A stretch of DNA of 19,966 nt from Rhodospirillaceae bacterium (GTDB lineage: Bacteria; Pseudomonadota; Alphaproteobacteria; UBA8366; GCA-2717185): contig PBDC01000020.1 in the NCBI GenBank assembly GCA_002717185.1, forward strand, positions 16,101 to 36,066. The letters are read 5' to 3'. This document shows, in pieces, positions 1 through 7,068 of this stretch (positions are counted from its first letter, which is position 1; every line of letters starts with the position of its first letter). A program made the position numbers and the translations under genes. Below the pieces are notes generated by a model. It saw only the letters and a list, made by a program, of their open reading frames with translations. It searched no databases and was not told the origin of the DNA.

Positions 1-498
1 CTGGAGCTCGATAGCTGGCTGTATCACCCGCAACTCGACGAAGTCGCCGAATTAGCCGATGCGACGCCAGAGCTAACAATTGTTCTGAACCATGTGGGAA
101 CACCGATCCTGGGCGGTCCCTATCGCGGCAAGCGTGACGAAGTCTTCAAGGATTGGCGCGAGAAGATCCTTCGCGTGGGCGAGCGGGAGAACGTCTTCGT
201 GAAGCTTGGCGCACTGCCAATCCGTATGCCGGATTACGAGGGTGATCGCAGTCTACCCCCAGGTTCGGAGGAAGTGGCGGCCGCCTGGCGACCATGGATT
301 GAGACCTGCATAGAGGCGTTTACGCCGGCGCGATCGATGTTTGAGTCTAACTTCCCTGTGCAAAAGCGCTGGTGTAGCTATCAAGTCTGCTGGAACGCCT
401 TCAAACGGATCGCCGCTGATTATTCCGAGCAAGAAAAAATCAATTTGTTCGCCGGTGCGGCGGCGCGTGCATACAGGATTTCAGGACTGTCTGCTTGA
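1..498 (+). CDS. Amidohydrolase family protein (TIM-barrel metal-dependent hydrolase), 3' part only
   Basis: The reading frame is open from the first base of the window to a TGA at 496-498, giving about 165 C-terminal residues; the start lies upstream. It carries two landmarks of the amidohydrolase-2 (PF04909) group: a LNHVGTP stretch (codons at 94-114) and a MFESNFPV segment (about 340-363), the latter equivalent to the GSDYP-like metal or proton-shuttle strand of ACMSD-type enzymes. The C-terminal WNAFKRIAADYSEQEK and LFAGAAARAYRI pieces are typical of the family's end. Enzymes of this family hydrolyse or decarboxylate small acids and lactones in the cytoplasm; the substrate cannot be told here. 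The stop overlaps the start of the next gene by one base (TGATG), and a thiolase-like gene follows, so it is probably the first or a middle gene of a catabolic operon. Confidence 0.88.
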   Translation: MELDSWLYHPQLDEVAELADATPELTIVLNHVGTPILGGPYRGKRDEVFKDWREKILRVGERENVFVKLGALPIRMPDYEGDRSLPPGSEEVAAAWRPWIETCIEAFTPARSMFESNFPVQKRWCSYQVCWNAFKRIAADYSEQEKINLFAGAAARAYRISGLSA

Positions 499-812
499 TG
501 TCTTCCTCAGATGCCAGCTTTGACGCGATGGCCTACGCACGCCAGGATCTGTCGCCGATCCTAGTGCAAATGATCGCTTTGACGGAAAAAGAGGGGCAGT
601 TGGAGCAGGCATACTACTTCGAAAATTTACATAAGGCGCTTGAGGAAGCGGACAATCAGGGCGACTTGATTGAAGTCTTTTTCAATCTGTCTGCGGCGAA
701 TTTCTTGGGCTTCGACTACGCTGCTTCTGTCGCCATCCTGCTCGACCAATTACTTGAGAAAGCCGAACTTCTATCGGAATCGCAGATGGTTTCCCTCTCC
801 GAGAAACATTGA
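498..812 (+). CDS. Small acidic helical protein of unknown function, coupled to amidohydrolase
   Basis: I do not recognise this 104-residue protein. The ATG at 498 shares its A with the TGA of the amidohydrolase (TGATG), a translational-coupling arrangement. A TTG one codon earlier is the only other nearby start. The sequence is strongly acidic and looks almost all helical, with leucine/alanine-rich segments (for example residues 40-52 and 68-90), no signal peptide, no membrane segment and no cysteines. It lies between an amidohydrolase and a thiolase-like gene in one operon, so a partner, stability or assembly role for one of these enzymes is a reasonable guess. It lacks the cysteines and basic zinc-ribbon/OB features of DUF35-type thiolase partners. 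The function is not known from sequence. Confidence 0.72.
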   Translation: MSSSDASFDAMAYARQDLSPILVQMIALTEKEGQLEQAYYFENLHKALEEADNQGDLIEVFFNLSAANFLGFDYAASVAILLDQLLEKAELLSESQMVSLSEKH

Positions 813-870
813 CTAAAACTACTCCTGGGCTGCTGCTCATAAGGATTATGACTAAGAAAAGGACTAACAG

Positions 871-2385
871 ATGAGAATGGACGACCGGGCTCCGATCATC
901 GTCGGCGTCGCACAAGTGGAACAGCGAGAGGATGACCCCACCGCTGCGCGTGAACCGATTGAACTGATGATCGAGGCGGTTAAAAAGGCGGCGGTGGATT
1001 GCTGTAGCCCTGAAATCCTGCAAGTAGCGGACTCAGTGCGGGTGATCCGCGGTATCTGGGGCTATGGCAACCCGGCGCGTCAGGTCGCCGAGCGGATCGG
1101 TGCCAGCGGCGCGGAAACTGGGTTAACATCGCTCGGAGGTAATTATGTGCAGGCAATGACCAATCGCAGTTTTCTTGACATTCAGTCCGGTAAACGCGAG
1201 ATCGTCATTGTCACCGGCGGAGAGTGCGGCCGTACTCAGGCGCGAGCGCGCAAGGCCGGTTTGGAGCTTGCCTGGAACCCAGTGACGAGAGAGCCTGGTG
1301 CCAACCCGACGACGGTGGATGATGGCGACACGCCGGAGATGTTTCTCGGCAGTAGCAAAGTGACGCGCCACGAGGCGGAAATGAAGCGCGGCATACAATT
1401 GCCGATCCAGTTCTATCCGATGTTCGAGACGGCATTGCGGCACGCCAGCGGAGAGTCCGTCGAGGGGCATCTGAAGCGGGTGTCGGAATTGTGGGCGGGT
1501 TTCAATAAGGTCGCGGTGAACAATCCCAATGCCTGGATCCGCAAACAGATCAGTGCAGAGGAAATCCGTACTCCGTCTCCGGCAAACCGGGCGATCTCCT
1601 ACCCCTATACGAAGCTGATGAATTCCAATAACAGCGTTGACCAGGGCGCAGCCCTGATCTTGACTTCGGTCGGAAAGGCGCGCGAACTCGGTATTCCAGA
1701 GGATCGCTGGGTCTATCCGCATGCTGGGACGGAGGCTTGGGATCATCTTTACGTATCCGAGCGCGACAATCTCTACTCCTCACCGGCGATCCGTCTGGCT
1801 TCGCGTAAGCTATTCGAGCTGACCGGCTTCAGCGGGGATGATCTCGATACAGTAGATCTCTACAGCTGCTTCCCTGCGGCCGTCCAGGTGTCGGCGAACG
1901 AGATCGGCCTGGAACAGAACCGCGAACTGACCGTCACTGGCGGACTAACCTTCGCCGGCGGGCCACTCAACAACTACGTCATGCACTCCGTTGCGCGCAC
2001 GGTAGACCTGATGCGCGAGACGCCTGGCAGCATTGGTTTGGTGACTGCCAATGGTGGTCTGCTGACAAAACACGCTCTGTGTATCTATTCGACCACGCCC
2101 CCTGAGAAACCTTTTGCCTGGGCGAACCTACAGTCGGAAGTCGATGCCATGCCGCGTCGCGACGTTGCAGTGGACCATGACGGTAGCGCTACAGTGGAAT
2201 CCTATGTGGTGATGTATGACGCGGCTGGAAGCCCGGAGAAAGCACACGCTGCTTGCCTGCTGGATGACGGCCGCCGCACCTGGGCCAATGTCACGGATCT
2301 CGACACGGTTGGTGCCATGATGAGTGACGAGTTTTGCGGACGCACTGGCACCATCAACGGAAATGGTGTGCTTGCAATAACTTAA
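871..2385 (+). CDS. Thiolase-like protein with C-terminal extension (TLP1 type, 'acetyl-CoA acetyltransferase')
   Basis: A 504-residue protein of the SCP2-thiolase-like group usually labelled acetyl-CoA acetyltransferase. The N-terminal half has the thiolase start (APIIVGVAQ, 7-15) and the strand VIVTGGECGRT (112-122). The C-terminal half has DLYSCFPAAVQ (329-339), GGLTFAGGP (357-365) and VTANGGLLTKHA (391-402). Residues from about 415 form an extra domain like that of TLP1 proteins. The nucleophilic-cysteine position before the first core helix reads SLGGNYVQAM (87-96) with no cysteine, and the usual GHP motif reads AGGP with no histidine. A classical Claisen or thiolytic mechanism is therefore doubtful; acyl-CoA binding, hydrolysis or retro-aldol chemistry are alternatives. 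RBS-like AAAAGGA lies about 6-8 bases before ATG 871. The gene is 58 bp after the small unknown, in the same operon. Confidence 0.85.
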   Translation: MRMDDRAPIIVGVAQVEQREDDPTAAREPIELMIEAVKKAAVDCCSPEILQVADSVRVIRGIWGYGNPARQVAERIGASGAETGLTSLGGNYVQAMTNRSFLDIQSGKREIVIVTGGECGRTQARARKAGLELAWNPVTREPGANPTTVDDGDTPEMFLGSSKVTRHEAEMKRGIQLPIQFYPMFETALRHASGESVEGHLKRVSELWAGFNKVAVNNPNAWIRKQISAEEIRTPSPANRAISYPYTKLMNSNNSVDQGAALILTSVGKARELGIPEDRWVYPHAGTEAWDHLYVSERDNLYSSPAIRLASRKLFELTGFSGDDLDTVDLYSCFPAAVQVSANEIGLEQNRELTVTGGLTFAGGPLNNYVMHSVARTVDLMRETPGSIGLVTANGGLLTKHALCIYSTTPPEKPFAWANLQSEVDAMPRRDVAVDHDGSATVESYVVMYDAAGSPEKAHAACLLDDGRRTWANVTDLDTVGAMMSDEFCGRTGTINGNGVLAIT

Positions 2386-2437
2386 ACATGCGCGTCGTGG
2401 ATGAAACGGGGCGATAGCGTATCGATCGTCGAGCGCT

Positions 2438-3367
2438 TTAAACCCGCGGCATGATCTTGTCTGCCAGAAGATCGAACTGGCGGGTCTGCTCGTCAGCGTC
2501 AAAGCCTGGATAGCGGAATATAATGGAGCGGTAGCCGTAATCTTGGAAGCGTTTGATATCGTCGGTGACGGTCTCCACCGAACCGGTGCCGAGCTTGCGG
2601 CCACCGCCGACATCTCGCTGTTCTTCGCCGATCGAAATGAACAGTTTGTGAACGAGCCAGAGATCGTCCAGCGTGCGGCCGTTCTTTTTGCAGAGCTGAT
2701 TGAGTCGGTCGAGACGTTCAGGTATCCGGTCCGGGTCCAGCGATACCGACATCCAGCCGCTGCCGTGTTCGGCTACGCGACGCAGGGCGCGGTTGGAGAT
2801 GCCGCCGATTAGAATTGGTGGATGCGGCCTTTGCACGGAGGCCGGATAGCATTGCATCGCCTCGAACTGATAATGTTCGCCTTGATATTCAACCGCTCCA
2901 CCGCCGCACACTGCCTTGAAGATCTCTAGGCATTCGTCGGTCACTGGACCACGGTTCACGAAGTCCCGTGTGTCGAGGGCCTTGAACTCTTCTTCCAGCC
3001 AACCGCTGCCTGCACCAAGCACTACCCTACCATTTGAGAAATTATCGATGGTTGCGAGCATCCGGCCGAGCAGCAGTGGGTTACGGTAGGGCATGACCAG
3101 GACCGAGGTGCCGATCATTACGTTCTTTGTGGCGCCCGCAAGAACACCCATGGTCGCGATTGGCTCCATCAGGGGATCGGTTTCCGGCGCGGGGAAGGCG
3201 CCGGTCGGGCTGTAAGGATAGCGTGACTCTATGTTGGCGGGGAAAACCACATGGTCCGCCAGCCAAATCGAGTGATAGTTGCGTTCCTCGGCGAAACGGG
3301 CGAGGCCCGTTATATTCTCTGCCGTGGCTAGACTGCCGTAGACACCGACATCGATCCCAATTTCCAT
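2438..3367 (-). CDS. LLM class flavin/F420-dependent oxidoreductase (TIGR03619-like)
   Basis: A luciferase-like TIM-barrel oxidoreductase of 309 residues. The open frame extends further upstream, but the ATG at 3367 is preferred: the protein then begins with the barrel strand MEIGIDVGVYG, and AGGGG sits a few bases upstream. Family marks are SIWLADHVVFP (33-43), IGTSVLVMPYRNP (85-97), the turn GAGSGWLEEEF (118-128) and PPILIGG (183-189). This subgroup is called F420-dependent in actinobacteria, but FMN use in proteobacteria cannot be excluded. It would oxidise or reduce a small organic substrate in the cytoplasm. The same GxGWLEEEF turn occurs in the product of 11399-12262, so these two are paralogues. 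It diverges from the bicupin gene at 3443 and converges with the thiolase-like gene, 52 bp apart. Confidence 0.88.
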   Translation of the reverse strand: MEIGIDVGVYGSLATAENITGLARFAEERNYHSIWLADHVVFPANIESRYPYSPTGAFPAPETDPLMEPIATMGVLAGATKNVMIGTSVLVMPYRNPLLLGRMLATIDNFSNGRVVLGAGSGWLEEEFKALDTRDFVNRGPVTDECLEIFKAVCGGGAVEYQGEHYQFEAMQCYPASVQRPHPPILIGGISNRALRRVAEHGSGWMSVSLDPDRIPERLDRLNQLCKKNGRTLDDLWLVHKLFISIGEEQRDVGGGRKLGTGSVETVTDDIKRFQDYGYRSIIFRYPGFDADEQTRQFDLLADKIMPRV

Positions 3368-3383
3368 CCAGATACCCCTGCGT

Positions 3384-3412
3384 TTGGCCCCTTGATTGCA
3401 GCGCAGTATAGT
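3384..3412 (+). promoter_or_regulatory. Candidate sigma70-type promoter for the bicupin gene
   Basis: TTGGCC at 3384-3389 and TATAGT at 3407-3412 are 17 bp apart and match the -35/-10 consensus at four and five of six positions. A start near 3419 would give a leader of about 24 bases ending in an AAGGA ribosome site just before ATG 3443. It lies in the 75-bp divergent gap with the LLM gene. This is prediction by eye only. Confidence 0.35.
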
Positions 3413-3442
3413 CTGCTCGCTTATTACATATGAAGGATCGTC

Positions 3443-4192
3443 ATGCTCATCTCGACCGGGACTGATACCGCAAAATTGACCGAAGCGACTTATATGGTCG
3501 ACGATCAGCCTTACAAGGGGTGGGAATATATAGGCATGGCGCCGAAACCCGGCACACCGGGTTATGGTCAGGATATAGCTGGTGAGGAAGTGCCGCAGGG
3601 TTATCTGGTCATGCAACCGCCGCATTCTGTGACCCGGCCACATTTCCATCAGACCAATCAGTTTCAGGTCTTCGTGGGCGGCGGCGGAACAGTCGGCAAG
3701 CAGCGGGTCGACCCGCTGACCGTACAGTATGCAGGCGGCAACACACCCTATGGCCCTATTAAGGCTGAAACCGAGGGCGTCGATTATTTTACACTGCGGC
3801 AGGCTTGGGACAGCGGTGCCAAATACTTGCCGGCGAATCGCAGCCTGTTAGTCAAAGGGCAGCAGCGGCAGGTCGTCGGGGTAAAGGGGCAGACCGGTGC
3901 AGTGCAACAGGTCGGCGATGCGATACTGGATGTTTTGATCGAGGCTACCGAGGATGGGCTCTTCGCGCAGACTATCACCTTGCCGGCAGAAGCGAGGTAC
4001 TGCTTGCCTGACTGTGCAGAAGGCGGTGGTCAGTACCATGTTGTGGTGTCCGGTTCTCTGAAGCGAGCCGGCGCGTATCTGCCGCCACTATCCGTAGAAT
4101 TTGCCTCTCCCGATGAAGGTGCGGTAGAGGTGGCGGCGGGGCCGGACGGACTCGAACTTCTGCTAGCACGTTTCCCAAGGGCAGCCGTGTAG
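3443..4192 (+). CDS. Bicupin-like protein of unknown function
   Basis: A 249-residue protein with cupin character. Residues 64-80 contain TRPHFHQTNQFQVFVGG, an HxH metal-ligand pair (67 and 69) followed by the usual hydrophobic strand and glycines. The position where cupins usually have glutamate is Gln/Phe here. A PYGPI segment (102-106) matches the end of cupin motif 2-type turns. A second, more degenerate beta-sandwich appears in the C-terminal half (GGGQYHVVVSGSL followed by PPLSVEFASPDE), without clear metal ligands. Cupins of this kind serve as dioxygenases, isomerases or ligand-binding proteins, and no substrate can be assigned. AAGGA precedes the ATG at a normal distance. It is divergent from the LLM gene at 2438-3367, suggesting joint control. 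Confidence 0.7.
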   Translation: MLISTGTDTAKLTEATYMVDDQPYKGWEYIGMAPKPGTPGYGQDIAGEEVPQGYLVMQPPHSVTRPHFHQTNQFQVFVGGGGTVGKQRVDPLTVQYAGGNTPYGPIKAETEGVDYFTLRQAWDSGAKYLPANRSLLVKGQQRQVVGVKGQTGAVQQVGDAILDVLIEATEDGLFAQTITLPAEARYCLPDCAEGGGQYHVVVSGSLKRAGAYLPPLSVEFASPDEGAVEVAAGPDGLELLLARFPRAAV

Positions 4193-4394
4193 GGTTTGAA
4201 CATATGATGGCTGTCCTTATCGATTTCCGTGAAATTGGTGGCTGGTCTTAATTTTTTGATGTGTTTGCCCAGAAATTAATGTTTCAAGAAGCTTATGGGC
4301 GCAAACGAGGTTGCCTGGATTGATTATTTGTGTGCAATCGACCGTTTTCCTTGAACTTTGTCCGGTTTAAATTCGGCGACACGCTGGAACAATA

Positions 4395-5195
4395 TCAATA
4401 CGGCACGTCGCCGGCGATGGTCGTTCGGTGCATATGGCGGATATAGGTTGGGTCGTCGAGCCGACTGTGATCGGCGATGTGCAGAACACAACGGTTATCC
4501 CAAAATACAAGGTCTCCGGGTTGCCAACGGTGCCAATAAATGAAACGCGCCTGTCTGCAATGGGCGTAGATATCGTTCAGTAGCGCTGATGCGTCCGTAT
4601 CGTTCATCCCTTCAATGCCGGAGGTGAGCTGGGGGTTCACGAAGATAGACCTGGTGCCGGTTTCGGGATGGGTTCGGATCGCTGGGTGCGATGTGTCGAT
4701 ACCCTCGCGTTTTGAACTGAAGGTGGCGAGTTGCCCATCGATGGCGTTTTTTAGTGTGGATGGCAGGGCATCGTAGGCGGCGATCATGTTTGCGAAACCT
4801 GTGTCGCCCCCGTTGTCGGGTAGTTCGACTGCGTAGAGCATAGATCCCAGCGCCGGTCGTTTACGATAGGCTAAATCGGAATGCCATCTCGGTCCTGCGT
4901 TGCGTAACCCGACATCCCTGCCATTTTCAGTCCTGGTCGAGACAATCAGAATTTCAGGATAGCCTTTGGGATGATTTGTGCCTTGCGAGGGGTGGGCGTC
5001 AAGCGGGCCGAATTGTTTAGAAAATTCGATCTGTTGGCGCGGTGATATTGATTGTTCGCGGAACACCAATACCTGGTAATCGAGATACGCCTTGCGGATC
5101 GCTTTGAAGGTTACGTTGTCGAGCGCTTGGCCCACATTGAGGCCAGTAATTTCGGCGCCGAGCGCGTTGGAAAGAGGGCGGACGTCAAAGCTCAT
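4395..5195 (-). CDS. TauD/TfdA family Fe(II)/2-oxoglutarate dioxygenase (copy 1)
   Basis: A 266-residue full-length TauD/TfdA-type enzyme that would hydroxylate an organic acid, sulfonate or aryl ether using O2 and 2-oxoglutarate. The facial triad is visible as H105-x-D107 (RWHSDLAY) and H239 (CVLHIADH). T132 in GGDTGF and R253/R257 in RHMHRTTI match the 2-oxoglutarate- and substrate-acid-binding positions. The N-terminus (VRPLSNALGAEITGL) fits family starts, which supports the ATG at 5195; only weak Shine-Dalgarno sequence precedes it. Its start is only 38 bp from the start of the zeta-class GST on the opposite strand. Substrate specificity cannot be read from the sequence; the sequence is not close enough to TauD proper to call taurine. 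Confidence 0.93.
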   Translation of the reverse strand: MSFDVRPLSNALGAEITGLNVGQALDNVTFKAIRKAYLDYQVLVFREQSISPRQQIEFSKQFGPLDAHPSQGTNHPKGYPEILIVSTRTENGRDVGLRNAGPRWHSDLAYRKRPALGSMLYAVELPDNGGDTGFANMIAAYDALPSTLKNAIDGQLATFSSKREGIDTSHPAIRTHPETGTRSIFVNPQLTSGIEGMNDTDASALLNDIYAHCRQARFIYWHRWQPGDLVFWDNRCVLHIADHSRLDDPTYIRHMHRTTIAGDVPY

Positions 5196-5233
5196 GAGCC
5201 TATACTAGCGTTATTAACCAGGAGGAATGACCG

Positions 5234-5890
5234 GTGGCCGAACTTGTTCTTTACAACTATTGGCGCTCTGCGGCGAGCTATCGCGTTCGTGTCGGACTCG
5301 CACTCAAGGGGCTTGATGCTCGCGAGGTGATGGTAGATCTGTCGGCTGGTGCAAACCGCGAGGAAAGCTATCTAAAGTTAAACCCTCAGGGCGTAGTACC
5401 GACCTTGCTGCATGACGGCGCAGTCATACCTCAGTCGTTGGCGATCCTTGAATATCTTGACGAGGTCTTTCCCGCGCGGGCTTTGTTGCCGGTTGACGCT
5501 CCGGGGAGGGCTCGTGTGCGTGCGATAGCGGTGGCCGTCGCAGCAGAAATTCAGGGTCGTACAGGAACTCGGGTGCGAGAGTATCTCGAAAAGACATGGG
5601 ATGCAGAGACTATGAAGGGCTGGTATCGCTATTGGGGACGGGCCGCCTGTGACGGTATTGAGGGTTTGCTTGCTGATCATCCTGATACGGGACTTTATTG
5701 CCATGGCGATAAGCCAGGTTTGGCAGATTGCTTTTTATATCCGCAAATTTGCGCCCTGCGCCGGCGAGAAGTCGATCTTTCTGATTTTCCGGTTATGCGA
5801 CGGATTGCCGAGATGTGTGCCTCGCATGCCTCTTTCATCGCAGCATCGCCGGAAAATCATCCGGCGCAGAAAACGGATAGTCGCTTTTAA
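5234..5890 (+). CDS. maiA: Maleylacetoacetate isomerase / zeta-class glutathione S-transferase
   Basis: A 218-residue glutathione transferase of the zeta class. The N-terminal thioredoxin fold has YNYWRSAASYRVRVGLALKG (7-26), the zeta signature around the catalytic serine, and the cis-proline PTLL (56-59) with a QS glutathione-binding pair at 67-68. The C-terminal helical domain has GDKPGLADCFLYPQ (158-171), the N-capping region typical of maleylacetoacetate isomerases. Such enzymes isomerise maleylacetoacetate or maleylpyruvate in aromatic ring degradation; some dechlorinate haloacids. The start is GTG at 5234, with a perfect AGGAGG at 5220-5225. A TATACT at 5201-5206 could be its -10, but no good -35 is seen. 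Neither homogentisate dioxygenase nor fumarylacetoacetase is next to it, so the physiological substrate is open. Confidence 0.82.
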   Translation: MAELVLYNYWRSAASYRVRVGLALKGLDAREVMVDLSAGANREESYLKLNPQGVVPTLLHDGAVIPQSLAILEYLDEVFPARALLPVDAPGRARVRAIAVAVAAEIQGRTGTRVREYLEKTWDAETMKGWYRYWGRAACDGIEGLLADHPDTGLYCHGDKPGLADCFLYPQICALRRREVDLSDFPVMRRIAEMCASHASFIAASPENHPAQKTDSRF

Positions 5891-6215
5891 GGCCTGGACA
5901 AATGACTTATTGAGATGAGGGTCAGCCTACCCTCGGCGTATCAGTAGGGGCGTTATGGCCTCTAAAGTTCCGACGGACTGCCCGTCCTTTGATTGTTTGC
6001 CAGCTTGCCGCGAAAATCATCAAAAGGCTATGGTTCGAGCCATAGAAAAAATAGCAGTTCTTGCATTAGCTAGTTTGTGAAACTGTGCCGTTAGCGGTGT
6101 GACCATAGCCTCTGCGTTTGCCGATACGACAGCTTCCCAGTCTCTTGGCAGTGTTCGCAGGCCTAAAAAACTAGGAAAAAGATTAACAGCTTGGCAGCCC
6201 CTGTCTTATCTGCAT
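5891..6215. other. 325-bp gap without a convincing gene; two hairpins
   Basis: This stretch separates the 3' ends of the GST gene (+) and the SDR gene (-). GAGGGT-CAGCCT-ACCCTC at 5917-5934 is a 6-bp hairpin just after the GST gene without a T-run. A second hairpin lies at 6028-6045. A 41-codon frame (ATG 5955, TGA 6078-6080) has AGGGG a few bases upstream and encodes a cysteine-bearing peptide (CPSFDCLPAC). I give it little weight as a gene: it has no recognisable family, and the second hairpin lies inside it. No repeat or RNA family was recognised. Confidence 0.5.
6028..6045 (-). terminator. Possible terminator hairpin downstream of the SDR gene
   Basis: CTATGG-TTCGAG-CCATAG forms a 6-bp stem with a 6-base loop. 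Read on the minus strand it is preceded by a T-rich run and followed by CCTTTTG, a short U-tract. It lies about 170 bp past the SDR stop, which is distant, so it is weak as a rho-independent terminator. Confidence 0.25.
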
Positions 6216-6977
6216 CTACATGGCTAAGGCGCCACCATCGATGACCATTTCGGTGCCTGTGATGTAGGATGAATCTTCTGAAGCTAAGAACAGGACGCCG
6301 GCGACAACCTCATCAATCGTACCAGCCCGGTTCATCGGCACGCGCGCCAGTCGGTTGGATAGGGCGTCGTTGGTAGGGAAAGCAGCTCGAAACATTTCTG
6401 TGTCAATCGGACCAGGGTGGACCGAATTGCATCGAATACCGTCGGCTGCGTGCTGCGCAGCAGTGACCTTCGTGAATATTCGAACCGCGCCCTTACTTGC
6501 CGCATAGGCTGGCTCCTGATGTGTCGATTGGCCAATTCCGGCAATCGATGAGATGTTTACGATTGATCCGCCGCCACGTGAACGCATCGCCGGGATAACA
6601 TATTTCGTGCCGAGGAAAACACCTTTGACATTGACTGCCATCACTTTGTCCCATTCCGCTGCGGAGCGTTCCTCGATGGGTACGCGGGGCACGAGAACAG
6701 CCGCGTTGTTTATTAGGATATCAACGCCGCCAAACCGTTCACTTGCGAAGGCGATGGCAGACTGCCAATCCGCCTCGTCTGTTACGTCTAGATGTCGGTA
6801 GTGGGCGTCGCCGTCGGCTGCCTGTATCTCTGCGGCGACTACCTCACCAGCGTCATCCAAAATGTCGCCAAAGACGACCTTGGCTCCTTCGGCGGCAAAC
6901 GCCTCCGCTTCTGCTGCCCCCTGTCCCTGTGCACCACCGCTGATCAGCGCTACTTTGCCATCGAGTTTACCCACCAT
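6216..6977 (-). CDS. SDR family NAD-dependent oxidoreductase (3-oxoacyl/3-alpha-hydroxysteroid dehydrogenase type)
   Basis: A 253-residue classical short-chain dehydrogenase. The nucleotide loop GGAQGQG is at 14-20. Asp38 at the end of the second strand (VVFGDI) favours NAD(H) over NADP(H). NNAA is at 90-93, and the catalytic serine is in SSIAGIG (143-149), with Tyr158 and Lys162 in YAASK. The C-terminal GTEMVIDGGALAM is typical of SDRs annotated as glucose 1-dehydrogenase or 20-beta-hydroxysteroid dehydrogenase. It interconverts a secondary alcohol and a ketone; the substrate is unknown. AGGAG lies just upstream of ATG 6977. It diverges from the lyase gene at 7069 across 91 bp, so the two may act in one pathway. 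Confidence 0.93.
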   Translation of the reverse strand: MVGKLDGKVALISGGAQGQGAAEAEAFAAEGAKVVFGDILDDAGEVVAAEIQAADGDAHYRHLDVTDEADWQSAIAFASERFGGVDILINNAAVLVPRVPIEERSAAEWDKVMAVNVKGVFLGTKYVIPAMRSRGGGSIVNISSIAGIGQSTHQEPAYAASKGAVRIFTKVTAAQHAADGIRCNSVHPGPIDTEMFRAAFPTNDALSNRLARVPMNRAGTIDEVVAGVLFLASEDSSYITGTEMVIDGGALAM

Positions 6978-7068
6978 AAATCTCCTTGAACATTGTCACG
7001 CGAATAGCGTAACCGATTCTACTTTGTTCGCTAAGATGACCTGAAATTTAAAAGGAAAAATTTTCGCT

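Noticed and set aside
1123..1746. Long minus-strand open frame inside the thiolase-like gene
   Set aside because: Antisense shadow of a well-supported gene; arginine-rich composition and no family features.
2412..2424. CGATA-GCG-TATCG hairpin between convergent thiolase-like and LLM genes
   Set aside because: Five-base stem with a three-base loop and no T-run; too weak to call.
4358..4543. 61-codon plus-strand frame over the end of the first TauD gene
   Set aside because: Overlaps the conserved C-terminus of the dioxygenase and has no supporting features.
5917..5934. GAGGGT/ACCCTC hairpin as terminator of the GST gene
   Set aside because: No T-run follows the stem, so it is only a hairpin in the annotation of the gap.
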